64,000 nucleotides of DNA from Myxococcales bacterium (GTDB taxonomy: Bacteria > Myxococcota > Polyangia > Nannocystales > Nannocystaceae). This document shows, piece by piece, positions 37,838 to 49,086 of the stretch (positions within the stretch are counted from its first letter, which is position 1; every line of letters begins with the position of its first letter). The DNA lies in assembly GCA_016793465.1 (NCBI GenBank), contig JAEUJW010000037.1:1-64000 (forward strand), in the 5' to 3' direction. Below the pieces are notes generated by a model. It searched no databases. It was not told the origin of the DNA and saw nothing but the letters and a program-made list of their open reading frames with translations. The translations under genes were made by a program, and so were the position numbers.

Positions 37838-39358
37838 ATGCGTCCCGCCCGCCTCGCCCTCTCCGTCCTCGTCCTCGGCTGCGGCGACTCGACCGGCGGC
37901 AGCGCCTCCGGCTCGAGCACCACCGTCACCACCGCCGCGAGCGCGACCGAGTCCCCGCCGACCACCGACGCGAGCGCCGGCACGACCACCGGCGGCGCGA
38001 GCGACGACGCGACCGCGAGCCCGCCCGCGACCGCGAGCCCCGCGACCAGCGAGCCCGGCAGCACCTCGCTGCTGCTCGACGTCGGCGCCGACGAGACGAC
38101 CGACGGCTGCCAGCCCGGCGGCGAGGCCACGCTCACCGGCGTCGTCACCGTCCCGAACGGCACCATCCCGATCTCCGGCGCCCTCGTCTACCTGACCCAC
38201 GACGCGCCGACGATCCCCCAGACCGTGTACTGCTCCGAGTGCGTCGACCTCGCCTGCGGCACCGCCTACACGTTCACCGGCCCCGACGGCAGCTTCAGCC
38301 TCGACGCCCCCGCCGGCGCGTGGAACGTGGTCGTCCAGAAGGGCCAGTTCATGCGCGTCACGGCCCTCGACGTCGTCGCCGGCGACAACCCGCTGGCCGC
38401 CGAGCTCACCCGCATGCCCGACCACAACGACCCGCCGGCGGGCCAGTTCATCCCCCGCGTCGCCCTCGCCCTCGGCGACCACGACCACCTCGAGGACGCG
38501 CTCGCCAAGCTCGGCCTCGGCGCCACCGAGACCAAAGACTTCAAGCAGCTGCTGGTCAACGGCAGCCAGCAGTTCGACGTGTGGGACAACGCCCCCGACC
38601 GCGACTTCCCCGGCTCGATGGGCTCGTTCGCCCAGCTCGTCGGCAACTACGCGCTGATGGAGAAGTACCACGTCATCTTCGTGCCCTGCACCCAGCAGGC
38701 CGGCGAGTACCTCGAGGCCCTCGACGACCCCGCCGTCCAGGCCAACATCCAGACCTGGGTCGCCAACGGCGGCAAGTGGTACGTCGCCGACTGGTCGAGC
38801 GAGGCCATCTCCGTGCCCTTCCCGCAGTACCAGGACTTCTGGCTGCGCAAGGACAGCACCACCGTCGAGCAGTGGAAGGACCAGAACACCGCCGACCTCG
38901 GCCGCTACGACCCGCTCGGCACCGTGCTCGACCCCGACCTCGAGGCCTGGCTGGACGCGCTGCCACCTGACTTGAAGGACATCAACCCGGTCAACGACCC
39001 CGACCTCGAGTCCTACCCCGTGCTCGACGCCCTCCCCGACGTCCAGACCATGTACGTCTACTCCGGCGTCAAGGCGGTGCACGAGGTGCTCGTCCCCGAC
39101 AACATGGGCGGCCAGGTCGACGTCGGCCACAAGGTCTGGATCGAAGGCCCCGGCGCCGAGAGCTGGGGCGTCCCGCCCGCCGACATGCAGTGGCCGCTCA
39201 CCATCACCGGCGAGTACGGCTGCGGCCGCATCATGTTCACCGCCTACCACACCGTCGAGAGCGGCGGCTACGTCGGCCTCTCGCCGCAAGAGCTCATCCT
39301 GATGTACCTCATCCTCGAGATCGGCGTGTGCCAGACCCCCTACGCGCCGCCGCAATGA
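37838..39358 (+). CDS. Large lipoprotein with carboxypeptidase-regulatory-like domain
   Basis: The 506-residue lipoprotein has lipobox VLVLGC (Cys15), a Ser/Thr/Ala linker (to about 80) and a CarboxypepD_reg-like beta sandwich (about 92-185: LTGVVTVPNGTIPISGALVYLTHDAP, then GPDGSFSLDAPAGAWNVVVQKGQF). A mixed alpha/beta domain of about 310 residues follows, with segments such as KYHVIFVPCTQQAGEYLEALDDPAVQANIQTWVANGGKWYVADWSSEA and YGCGRIMFTAYHTVES. That part resembles glutamine-amidotransferase-like surface domains, but no catalytic triad is assigned. It converges with the GST gene. Confidence 0.75.
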   Translation: MRPARLALSVLVLGCGDSTGGSASGSSTTVTTAASATESPPTTDASAGTTTGGASDDATASPPATASPATSEPGSTSLLLDVGADETTDGCQPGGEATLTGVVTVPNGTIPISGALVYLTHDAPTIPQTVYCSECVDLACGTAYTFTGPDGSFSLDAPAGAWNVVVQKGQFMRVTALDVVAGDNPLAAELTRMPDHNDPPAGQFIPRVALALGDHDHLEDALAKLGLGATETKDFKQLLVNGSQQFDVWDNAPDRDFPGSMGSFAQLVGNYALMEKYHVIFVPCTQQAGEYLEALDDPAVQANIQTWVANGGKWYVADWSSEAISVPFPQYQDFWLRKDSTTVEQWKDQNTADLGRYDPLGTVLDPDLEAWLDALPPDLKDINPVNDPDLESYPVLDALPDVQTMYVYSGVKAVHEVLVPDNMGGQVDVGHKVWIEGPGAESWGVPPADMQWPLTITGEYGCGRIMFTAYHTVESGGYVGLSPQELILMYLILEIGVCQTPYAPPQ

Positions 39359-39383
39359 GCTCGCGCGCACGGGCCCCGCGAGC
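39359..39383. terminator. Stem-loop between convergent genes
   Basis: GCTCGCG (39359-39365) pairs with CGCGAGC (39377-39383). It sits exactly between the convergent lipoprotein and GST stop codons and could terminate both. There is no clear T tract. Confidence 0.35.
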
Positions 39384-39389
39384 CGAGGT

Positions 39390-40082
39390 TCAGGCGTCGG
39401 GGTCGCCCTGCAAGAACGTGTAGGGCGTGGCCTTCCAGGCCGTCGGCCACGTGCTGTGCACGCTGGGCCGGCTGCGCATGCGCGCGTAGAACCCGTGCAG
39501 GTTGGGGTAGTGCGCTCCGAGGCGCAGCCCGAGGTGGACCGCCGTCGCCACGTGCACGTACACCGCCAGGTCGGCGAACGTCAGCTCGGACCCGGCCGCC
39601 CACTGCGCCGTCCCGTAGTAGTACTCCCAGAAGAACAGCTCGTCGTGCAGCGCGTCGCCGCGGGCGTCGACCTCGGCCGGGTCGAGGTCCTTGCCGCGTG
39701 TGTTGGCGAGGTACGAGAACAGCGCGCCGGCGACCTCCTCGAGGTTGTGGACCTCGTGTAGACGTGTCAGCGCCAGCGCGCGCAGTGCGCGAGCCTCGGG
39801 CAACAGCGGGGGTTGCGCGTGCGCGTGCTCGAGGTAGTCGAGGATCGCGAACGGCTCGTAGACCACGATCGACCCGTCGACGAGCACCGGGAACGTGCCG
39901 CGCGGGTTCTTCGCGAGCAGCTCCGGGCTGGCGTGCTTGCCGGTGGCCGGCGGCAGCAGGCGGACCTGGTACGGCAGGTCCTTCTCCTCGAGCGCGAGCT
40001 GGACCATCCACGCCGTCGGCGAGCACTCGACCACGCGGACCGTGCTGCACTCGGGTGCGTACAGCTTGATCTCCGTGGACAT
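39390..40082 (-). CDS. Glutathione S-transferase family protein
   Basis: The 230-residue protein has an N-terminal thioredoxin-like domain (STAWMVQLALEEKDLPYQVRLLPPATGKHASPELLAKNPRGTFPVLVDGSIVVYEPFAILDYLEHAH), with the cis-Pro TFPVLVDG and the E-x-x-AI glutathione-contact motif. A helical C-terminal domain follows (ALTRLHEVHNLEEVAGALFSYL ... FADLAVYVHVATAVHLGLRLGAHYPNLHGFYARMRSRPSV). It conjugates or reduces with glutathione; the substrate is unknown. A run of seven T (minus strand: A) precedes the start. Confidence 0.9.
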   Translation of the reverse strand: MSTEIKLYAPECSTVRVVECSPTAWMVQLALEEKDLPYQVRLLPPATGKHASPELLAKNPRGTFPVLVDGSIVVYEPFAILDYLEHAHAQPPLLPEARALRALALTRLHEVHNLEEVAGALFSYLANTRGKDLDPAEVDARGDALHDELFFWEYYYGTAQWAAGSELTFADLAVYVHVATAVHLGLRLGAHYPNLHGFYARMRSRPSVHSTWPTAWKATPYTFLQGDPDA

Positions 40083-40232
40083 GCGATTTTTTTGCTAACA
40101 GACCGCAGAAACCCCGTCAAGCGCATACCCCTGGGCCCGGCGGACCGCGCATGCACCGAGCTGTGACCCGTCTCCGGGATACCCGGCCGCAGGCGGCCGT
40201 TCCCAGCTCCTGGCGCGATCGTCGGGGCCTGA

Positions 40233-40238
40233 TACGCT
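40233..40238 (+). promoter_or_regulatory. -10-like TACGCT before the NADH dehydrogenase gene
   Basis: TACGCT is followed by 7 nt and ATG 40246, with no ribosome binding site in between. Confidence 0.42.
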
Positions 40239-40245
40239 CCGCCGC

Positions 40246-41646
40246 ATGAGTCAGCCCGGAAACGCCGCACCGCGCCGCGTCGTCATCGTCGGCGGCGGTT
40301 TCGGCGGCTTATGTGCCGGCATCAAGCTCGTCCGGAACAAGGAGGTCGAGGTCACGCTGATCGACCGGCGCAACCATCACCTGTTCCAGCCGCTGCTCTA
40401 CCAGGTGGCGATGGCCGGCCTCAGCCCGGCCGAGATCGCGTACCCGATCCGCACGATCTTCAGCGGCCGACGCAACATCAAGATCCTCCTCGGGCGGGCC
40501 GTCAGCGTCGACCTCGCCCGCAGGACCCTGCAGACCGACGACGGCGAGGTCCCCTACGACAACCTCATCCTCGCCTGCGGGGCCCGGCACAGCTACTTCG
40601 GCCACAACGAGTGGGAGGTCTACGCCCCCGGCCTGAAGTCGCTCGAGGAGGCGACCGAGATCCGCCGCCGCGTGCTGACCGCGTTCGAGCTCGCCGAGAA
40701 GGAGAAGGACCCGACCCGCCAGCACAAGCTGCTGACCTTCGTGGTCGTCGGCGGCGGCCCGACCGGCGTCGAACTCGCCGGCGCGCTCGGTGAGATCAGC
40801 CGCTTCACCCTCAGCCGGGACTTTCGCAACATCGACCCGCGGCGCACACGCGTCATCCTCATCGAGGCCGGCCCGCGCATCCTCCCCAGCTTCGACGCCA
40901 AGCTGGCCCAGCGCGCCACCGACGACCTCGAGTCGCTCGGCGTCACCGTGTGGACGTCGACCAAGGTCAACAAGATCGACGCCGACGGCGTCTACCTGGA
41001 CGGCGGCGAGTCGCTGCAGGCCGCCACCATCCTCTGGGCCGCCGGCGTCGCCCCGGCCGCCATCAACAAGTCCCTCGGCGACGCCGGCGTCGCCCTCGAC
41101 CGCGGCGGCCGCATCATGGTCGAGCAGGACTGCTCGCTGAAGGACCACCCCGAGGTGTTCGTCATCGGCGACCAGGCCCACTTCCCGGTCGACGGCAAGC
41201 CCCTGCCCGGCCTCGCCCCCGTCGCCATGCAGCAGGGCCGCCACGTCGCCGCCAACATCGTGCGCGAGCTGAAGGGCAAGCCGCGCGAGCCCTTCAAGTA
41301 CCTCGACAAGGGCCAGATGGCGACCATCGGCCGGCGCCGCGCCATCGTCGAGTTCGGCCGCCTCAAGTTCGGCGGCTTCATCGCCTGGCTCGGCTGGCTG
41401 TTCGTCCACATCCTCTACCTCGTCGGCTTCAAGAACCGCGTCGAGGTCCTCCTCAACTGGACGTGGAGCTACTTCGCCTTCGCCCGCGGCGCCCGCCTGA
41501 TCGTCGGCAAGGACTGGCGCACCGCCTCGACCAACGCCCCCGCCCCGCGCGACGTGGTCGACAACCCGGCGCCCGCCGTACCCGCCCCGCCGCCCCCGCC
41601 GGTGATGTCCGCGCAGGCTCCGGCCGCTTCCGCCCCGCCCGCGTAA
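40246..41646 (+). CDS. ndh: Type II NADH dehydrogenase (FAD-dependent)
   Basis: The 466-residue protein transfers electrons from NADH to quinone without proton pumping. FAD site: RRVVIVGGGFGGLCAGIKL (about 8-26). NADH site: LTFVVVGGGPTGVELAGALGEISR (about 163-186). Other blocks are the NDH-2 segments NHHLFQPLLYQVAMAGLSPAEIAYPIR and TILWAAGV, and the second FAD block EVFVIGDQAHF. A C-terminal hydrophobic region (FIAWLGWLFVHILYLVGFKNRVEVLLNWTWSYF) anchors it to the membrane, and a Pro/Ala tail ends the protein. It fits as a respiratory acceptor for NADH made by the formate dehydrogenase. A long inverted repeat follows the stop by 5 bp. Confidence 0.95.
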   Translation: MSQPGNAAPRRVVIVGGGFGGLCAGIKLVRNKEVEVTLIDRRNHHLFQPLLYQVAMAGLSPAEIAYPIRTIFSGRRNIKILLGRAVSVDLARRTLQTDDGEVPYDNLILACGARHSYFGHNEWEVYAPGLKSLEEATEIRRRVLTAFELAEKEKDPTRQHKLLTFVVVGGGPTGVELAGALGEISRFTLSRDFRNIDPRRTRVILIEAGPRILPSFDAKLAQRATDDLESLGVTVWTSTKVNKIDADGVYLDGGESLQAATILWAAGVAPAAINKSLGDAGVALDRGGRIMVEQDCSLKDHPEVFVIGDQAHFPVDGKPLPGLAPVAMQQGRHVAANIVRELKGKPREPFKYLDKGQMATIGRRRAIVEFGRLKFGGFIAWLGWLFVHILYLVGFKNRVEVLLNWTWSYFAFARGARLIVGKDWRTASTNAPAPRDVVDNPAPAVPAPPPPPVMSAQAPAASAPPA

Positions 41647-41651
41647 ACCCT

Positions 41652-41709
41652 TGCACGGCAGATCGGCGGACAGCGGAGTTATCTCCGCTGTCCGCCGATC
41701 TGCCGTGCA
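41652..41709. repeat. Perfect 27-bp inverted repeat with TTAT loop
   Basis: The arms at 41652-41678 and 41683-41709 are exact reverse complements, separated only by TTAT. The structure lies between the ndh stop (41646) and a TATACT element before carF. No T tract follows. It may be a Rho-independent terminator variant, a transcript-stabilising hairpin, or a binding site upstream of the carF promoter. Confidence 0.85.
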
Positions 41710-41722
41710 GGGCGCGCCCGTA

Positions 41723-41728
41723 TATACT
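41723..41728 (+). promoter_or_regulatory. -10 element TATACT of carF
   Basis: TATACT starts 14 nt after the inverted repeat and 32 nt before GGAG-ATG of carF. A -35 at the usual distance would fall inside the last bases of the repeat arm, so the hairpin and promoter overlap. Confidence 0.5.
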
Positions 41729-41759
41729 GGCCGCCAAGATTTCGCCCCCGGAGCGATGG

Positions 41760-42545
41760 ATGTCCGAACCTGAGATGCAAGCCGCCCCGCATGCCGCGGA
41801 CGACGCGGCCCGGCTCGACATGAGCGACAACCTGTGGATGCGGGCGTTCGATGCCGCCAGCATGGGCATCTTCTTCGTGCTCGAGTTCCTGCTCGCGCGC
41901 GAGGTCTGGCGCGGCTTCGTGGCCCTCGACGCCGCCCCGCACGCCGGCTGGATGGTCCCGCTCGCCTTCATCGGCGGCTACCTGACCGCCGACTTCGCCT
42001 CGGGCCTGTTCCACTTCCTCGCCGACAACTACGGCTCGTCGCAGAAGCCGATCGTCGGCCCGCTGTTCATCCGCCCGTTCCGCGAGCACCACATCGACCC
42101 GACCGCGATCTGCCGCCACGGCTTCCTCGAGGTCAACGGCGTCAACTGTGCCATGAGCATCCCGTTCGCCGCCGCGACCTACTACTTCGTCCCGGTCGGC
42201 GCCAACCTCGCGACCCTGTTCTTCGCGGCCTACATGGGCCTGTTTTTGTTCGGCATCTTCCTGACCAACCAGTTCCACAGCTGGGCGCACATGGCCGACC
42301 CGCCGCCGGTGATCCGCCTGCTCCACCGCAGCGGCCTCATCCTCGGGCCCGAGCACCACAGCAAGCACCACACCCCGCCCTTCAACACCTACTACTGCAT
42401 CACCTGCGGCTGGCTAAACCCCATCCTCGCGCGCACGCGCTTCTGGGAGCGGGTCTACGAGCCGCTCCGCCGCGTGCTCGAGCCCCTCATCGGCAAGGCC
42501 GACGAGGTCGGCAGCACCGACCACAAGTCGCCCTACGGCCACTGA
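41760..42545 (+). CDS. carF: CarF-type plasmanylethanolamine desaturase
   Basis: The 261-residue membrane protein belongs to the CarF/TMEM189 (PEDS1) family. It shows GGYLTADFASGLFHFLADNYGSSQKPIVGPLFIRPFREHHIDPTAICRHGFLEVNG, then NQFHSWAHMADPPPVIRLLHRSGLILGPEHHSKHHTPPFNTYYCITCGWLNP. His clusters (REHHIDP, HSWAH, HHSKHH) are the expected diiron ligands. The family makes the vinyl-ether bond of plasmalogens. In Myxococcus xanthus CarF is needed for singlet-oxygen/light signalling to carotenoid genes. ATG 41760 has GGAG 6 nt upstream. Here it is not beside carotenoid genes. It converges with udk. Confidence 0.93.
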   Translation: MSEPEMQAAPHAADDAARLDMSDNLWMRAFDAASMGIFFVLEFLLAREVWRGFVALDAAPHAGWMVPLAFIGGYLTADFASGLFHFLADNYGSSQKPIVGPLFIRPFREHHIDPTAICRHGFLEVNGVNCAMSIPFAAATYYFVPVGANLATLFFAAYMGLFLFGIFLTNQFHSWAHMADPPPVIRLLHRSGLILGPEHHSKHHTPPFNTYYCITCGWLNPILARTRFWERVYEPLRRVLEPLIGKADEVGSTDHKSPYGH

Positions 42546-42566
42546 TCCCCCGCCGACCGCGGACGG

Positions 42567-43199
42567 TCAGCGGCCGTCGCGGCTGCGGTCGACCAGCGTG
42601 CGCAGCTTCGAGATCACCAGGTCGAGGGCCACGCGGTTGTCGCCGCCCTCGGGGATGATGAGGTCGGCGCGGCGCTTCGACGGCTCGACGAACTGCAGGT
42701 GCATCGGCCGCACGTGGCGGTAGTACTGCTCGCGCACCGACTCGAAGGTCCGCCCGCGCTGCTCGATGTCGCGGCGGATCCGCCTGAAGATGCGGATGTC
42801 CGGGTCGGTGTCGACGAACAGCTTGATGTCCAGCTCGGCCCGCAGGCGGGCGTCGACCAGCGCCAGGATGCCCTCGACGATGATCACCGGCTTGGGGTCG
42901 ACGACCCGCGGCTCGGACGTCCGGCGGTGGGTCTTGAAGTCGTAGACGGGCACCTCGACCCGCCGCCCCGCCTTCAACGCGATGATGTGCTCGACCAGCA
43001 GCTCGGTCTCCAGCGACTCCGGGTGGTCGAAGTTGAGGGCGCTGCGCTCGTCGAAGCTGAGGTCCGGACGGTCGCGGTAGTACGCGTCGTGCTCGATGAT
43101 CCCCACGCCCTCCGGCGGCAAAGCCTCGGAGATCTTGCGGGCGATCGTCGTCTTCCCCGAACCGCTGCCCCCAGCGATCCCAACGATGGTCGCGCTCAT
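42567..43199 (-). CDS. udk: Uridine kinase
   Basis: The 210-residue enzyme phosphorylates uridine and cytidine in pyrimidine salvage. The P-loop is GIAGGSGSGKTTIARKI. Further blocks are EHDAYYRD, ALNFDHPESLETELLVEHI, VEVPVYDFKTHRRT, VIIVEGILAL, DTDPDIRIFRRIRRDIEQRGR and HLQFVEPSKRRADLIIPEGG, all typical of Udk. The length is normal. It converges with carF (21 bp between stops) and is divergent from the response-regulator gene. Confidence 0.96.
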   Translation of the reverse strand: MSATIVGIAGGSGSGKTTIARKISEALPPEGVGIIEHDAYYRDRPDLSFDERSALNFDHPESLETELLVEHIIALKAGRRVEVPVYDFKTHRRTSEPRVVDPKPVIIVEGILALVDARLRAELDIKLFVDTDPDIRIFRRIRRDIEQRGRTFESVREQYYRHVRPMHLQFVEPSKRRADLIIPEGGDNRVALDLVISKLRTLVDRSRDGR

Positions 43200-43274
43200 T
43201 CGCCCGTGCTCATACCATGGTTATCGCGCGCGCCCCGCGCACGCGCGGGTGCGGGCCCTCGCGCCGCCGTGAGA

Positions 43275-43280
43275 TACCAT
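43275..43280 (+). promoter_or_regulatory. -10-like TACCAT before the sigma-54 regulator gene
   Basis: TACCAT is 11 nt before ATG 43292, a slightly longer spacer than in the other leaderless candidates. No clear -35 is seen. Confidence 0.3.
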
Positions 43281-43291
43281 GGCCCGCGGTC

Positions 43292-44630
<1,339 letters not shown>

Positions 44631-44650
<20 letters not shown>

Positions 44651-45734
44651 CCCCGGGGACATGGCCCTCGGGACCGGTCCCGAGGGCCTGCTCGGCGCGC
44701 GCACCGTGCTGGTCGTGTGGCTGCCGATCGCCGTGATCACCGCCCTCCACTACGGCACCAGCCACGAGCTCGCGTGGGTCCACGACGTGCTGCGCCGCCT
44801 CTACTACCTGCCGATCGTGCTCGCCGCGTTCCGCCACGGCCTCGGCGGGGGCCTCGGCGCCGCGCTCGTGACCTCGCTGGTCTACCTGCCGCACGCCTTC
44901 GCCCCCGGCGACCACCACCACGACCCCGGCGGCGGCCTCGACAAGGCGCTCGAGATCCTGCTCTACAACAGCGTCGGCGCGACCGCGGGCTGGCTCGCCG
45001 GACGCGAGCGCCGGCGCCGGGTCGAGCTGCAGGCTGCGCTCGCCGAGCAGCGCCGCCTCGTCGATCAGCTGGTCCAGGCCGGCCGCCTCAGCGCGCTCGG
45101 CGAGGTCGTGGCGGGGATCGCCCATGAAATTAAAAACCCGCTGCACGCGCTGGCCGGCACGGCCGAGATCGTCGACCCGCTGATCCCCGCCGAGGCCGAG
45201 GAGCGCCGCATGTGGGAGATCCACCGCAAGGAGCTCGGCCGCCTCGCCCGCGTCGCCGACCGCTTCCTCTCGTTCGCCCGCCCGAGCCCCAGCGCGCTCG
45301 CCCCGCTCGACCTCCGCCGCGTCGCCGAGCAGCTGGTCTCGCTCGTCGAGGCCGAGGCCCGCCACAAGCAGGTCCGCCTGACCCTCGAGCTCCCCGAACA
45401 GCCCGTCGAGATCCGCGGCGACGCCGACCAGCTCGCCAGCCTCGTCCTCCACATCGCCGTCAACGCCTTTAAATACGCCGCGGGCGGCAACCTCCGCGTC
45501 CGCGTCACGACCGACGCCGAGCACGCGCTGCTCACCCTCGAGAACGACGGCCCCCCGCTGGCCGACGCGGTCCGCGAGCGCCTGTTCGAGCCGTTCTACA
45601 GCGGCGACCCGACGGGCACCGGCCTCGGCCTGTCGATCGCCGCCCGCATCGCCGAGCAGCACGACGGCAGCCTCGTCGCCGAGAACGCCGGCCTCGGCGT
45701 GCGCTTCACCCTCCGCCTGCCCCGACTGAATTAA
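44631..45734 (+). CDS. Sensor histidine kinase partner of the sigma-54 regulator
   Basis: The 367-residue kinase has hydrophobic N-terminal helices (about 23-41, 59-86 and 107-122), a linker coil, and the H-box GEVVAGIAHEIKNPLHAL with His165. An HATPase domain follows with the N-box IAVNAFKYA and G-box GTGLGLSIAARIAEQHDGSL. The signal-sensing part is membrane-embedded, with almost no periplasmic domain. ATG 44631 lies inside the response-regulator gene with GGAG 4 nt upstream; ATG 44661 is a possible alternative. The EIKN and FKY codons are A/T-only. Confidence 0.92.
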
Positions 45735-45785
45735 TAATTTAAAAATTTAATTATTAAAAGCCGACGGCCGGCGTCGCCGGCCGTC
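45735..45785 (-). terminator. Intrinsic terminator of the cytochrome gene (with A/T inverted repeat)
   Basis: Read on the minus strand after the cytochrome stop, GACGGCCGGC pairs with GCCGGCCGTC (45785-45763, loop GAC). The U-rich tract CTTTTAATAATTAAATTTTTAA follows. The A/T tract itself (45731-45757) has 9-bp arms TTAATAATT/AATTATTAA and may also serve the convergent kinase gene, whose stop codon it contains. Confidence 0.75.
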
Positions 45786-45804
45786 TCGACATGAGCCGCG
45801 CGGC

Positions 45805-46428
45805 TCACTTCAGCTTCTTGACGTACGCGGCGACCGCGTCGATCTCCTCGGGCTTCATCTTCCCCGAGAACGACTTCATCGGCGAGCCCTCGATGCCCTT
45901 GTTGAGCACGTCGACGATCTTCGCCTTGCTGTGCTTGCCCTGCCAGCCGGCGTCGGTCAGGTCCGGGACGTTCTTCTTCTTCATCGCCTCGGTGCCCTTG
46001 CCGTCGAGCGCGTGGCACGACTTGCAGTGCTTCTCGTACAGCGGCTTGCCGTCGATCGCCGGGGTCGTGGCCTTGGTGTCGGTCTTGGTCGGCGTGCCCT
46101 TCTTGTCGGGCGCCTTGGCCTCCGGGGTCTTCGTGTCCGGCGCGGCCACGTCGGGGGCCTTGGTGTCGCCCGCGGTCTCGCCCGCGGTCTCGCCCGCCTT
46201 CGCGTCCGGCGGGACCGTGTCCGGCGCCTTCACGTCGGGGGCCGGCTCGGTCTTCACCGGCTCGGTCTTCACCGGCTCGGTCTTCACCGGCTCGGGCGCC
46301 TTGACGTCCTTGGCCGGCTCGACCTTCTTCGCGTCCTTGGTCTCGCCTCCGCTGTCGCAGGCGCCGAGGCCGAGCGCCGCGACGAGTCCGGCGATCCGGA
46401 CCCATCCAAACTTGCTGTGCAGGTGCAT
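45805..46428 (-). CDS. Cytochrome c lipoprotein with Lys/Pro-rich tether
   Basis: The 207-residue lipoprotein has lipobox GLGAC (Cys24), a tether of about 100 residues of Lys, Pro, Glu, Asp and Thr with three PVKTE repeats, and a C-terminal class I cytochrome c domain. Haem-binding CKSCH is at 135-139, the distal Met is probably in SPMKSFSGKMKPEE (Met184 or Met191), and a final helix is IDAVAAYVKKLK. It likely carries electrons in the periplasm or on the outer membrane, held away from the lipid by the tether. The neighbour upstream on the same strand is the OmpA/TSP3 gene. Confidence 0.9.
   Translation of the reverse strand: MHLHSKFGWVRIAGLVAALGLGACDSGGETKDAKKVEPAKDVKAPEPVKTEPVKTEPVKTEPAPDVKAPDTVPPDAKAGETAGETAGDTKAPDVAAPDTKTPEAKAPDKKGTPTKTDTKATTPAIDGKPLYEKHCKSCHALDGKGTEAMKKKNVPDLTDAGWQGKHSKAKIVDVLNKGIEGSPMKSFSGKMKPEEIDAVAAYVKKLK
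46242..46296. repeat. 15-bp tandem repeat in the cytochrome tether
   Basis: CCGGCTCGGTCTTCA occurs three times in a row (46242-46286) plus a partial copy. It encodes PVKTE repeats and could change tether length by slippage. Confidence 0.75.
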
Positions 46429-46574
46429 CGTGGGTTCTCTTTTCGTGGGCGGCCCCGCAGGCCACACCGTCGCAGTGTAAGAGAACCGCCCCGAAGCGAT
46501 CAAGAACTCGCACCCCGACCGCTCGCGCGACCTGCGCGGAGTGTGACAGCGGACGAGCGGCGCGTTCGAACGAC

Positions 46575-46605
46575 GGACGCCGCCGCCCGAAGGGCAGCGG
46601 CGTCC
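46575..46605 (-). terminator. Hairpin after the OmpA/TSP3 gene
   Basis: GGACGCCGC (46575-46583) pairs with GCGGCGTCC (46597-46605), with an inner GCCC-GAA-GGGC stem. It lies 32 bp beyond the stop at 46637 on the minus strand. The T-rich tail is weak. Confidence 0.45.
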
Positions 46606-46636
46606 GCGTTTGCTGCGGGCCAGGGCCCGATCACGA

Positions 46637-48274
<1,638 letters not shown>

Positions 48275-49086
48275 GGTCGTCTCTCCTCGGGGGATTGGTC
48301 GGAACACGGCACGCGACCCGGACGTGGACCGTGCGTGCGAAGAGTCAGATGGTTCATGGCCCGAAGGCCGTGGTGGAGGGTCGAATCAGGCCTGGCAAGG
48401 CATGGGGCCGTGCGGGCCGCATGGGGCCTGCCGGGAAAGAGTGGGTCGGTGATTCGCGGGCGTCTCACGCGCTTCTCGGGCCCCTTTATGGCACAGCGCC
48501 ACGCAAAAGGGAAACTGCCGCGGGGTGTCCCACGAACCGGGCCGCTTTGCGAAGATCTGACGAAAACCATGCCCGCGCTGGTTCGCGCATATCCACGCGA
48601 ACACCGTCCGCATCGGCCAAGGCCGCAGCACTGCGGCTCACCCGGCGGACCTGCGCGACTCAACTGTTCCGTTTGCCACCGTAAAAATCACCCGGGGAAA
48701 TACCGACATTACCCACGATGTTCATGACTGACAGTGCAGTCCAGCCGGCCAGTAGATCCCCACCGCGTCATCACGAATATAGTACGGTTTGGCGTGGACT
48801 TTGAGCCGTGGCTCGACGACCGCACCGGTCCCGAGGGCCAGGTCCCGAGGGCCAGGTCGGACCCGCGGCCCCGCCCGCATCAGCCACTGTCGCATAAGAA
48901 GAAGCGAGGACCTCGCGACAGTCGGACCGCCGTGGTGTCACACCCCTGACGTCCCGGCCTGCGCAGGTCATTTCGCCGCCTGCCCGCTGGCCATTGCCCG
49001 CGCACTCGCGCACCGGCCCCGGCGGCTGGGGCCCGCCATCGACGCGAAACCTCCGCTTGTGCGGCGCGCCGTGTTATTGAGGTGTC
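48275..49086. other. 812-bp gene-poor stretch
   Basis: No convincing gene was found. It contains a promoter-like TATAGT (48778-48783), 10 nt before a GTG that opens a 51-codon frame (48794-48949). A 14-bp direct repeat GGTCCCGAGGGCCA occurs twice in tandem near 48826-48853. There is a stem-loop ACTGTCGC/GCGACAGT (48886-48893 with 48915-48922) enclosing the small palindrome GCGAGG-A-CCTCGC. Overlapping frames are of low-complexity shadow type. A small RNA or leaderless small protein is possible but unproven. Confidence 0.4.

Noticed and set aside
48335..48727. A 130-codon frame containing CSVCH, a possible haem c motif
   Set aside because: Composition is Arg/Gly/Pro shadow type, there is no signal peptide or ribosome binding site, and the motif alone is expected by chance.
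48826..48853. The 14-bp tandem repeat as a mobile-element target duplication
   Set aside because: The copies are directly adjacent with no inserted element between them.
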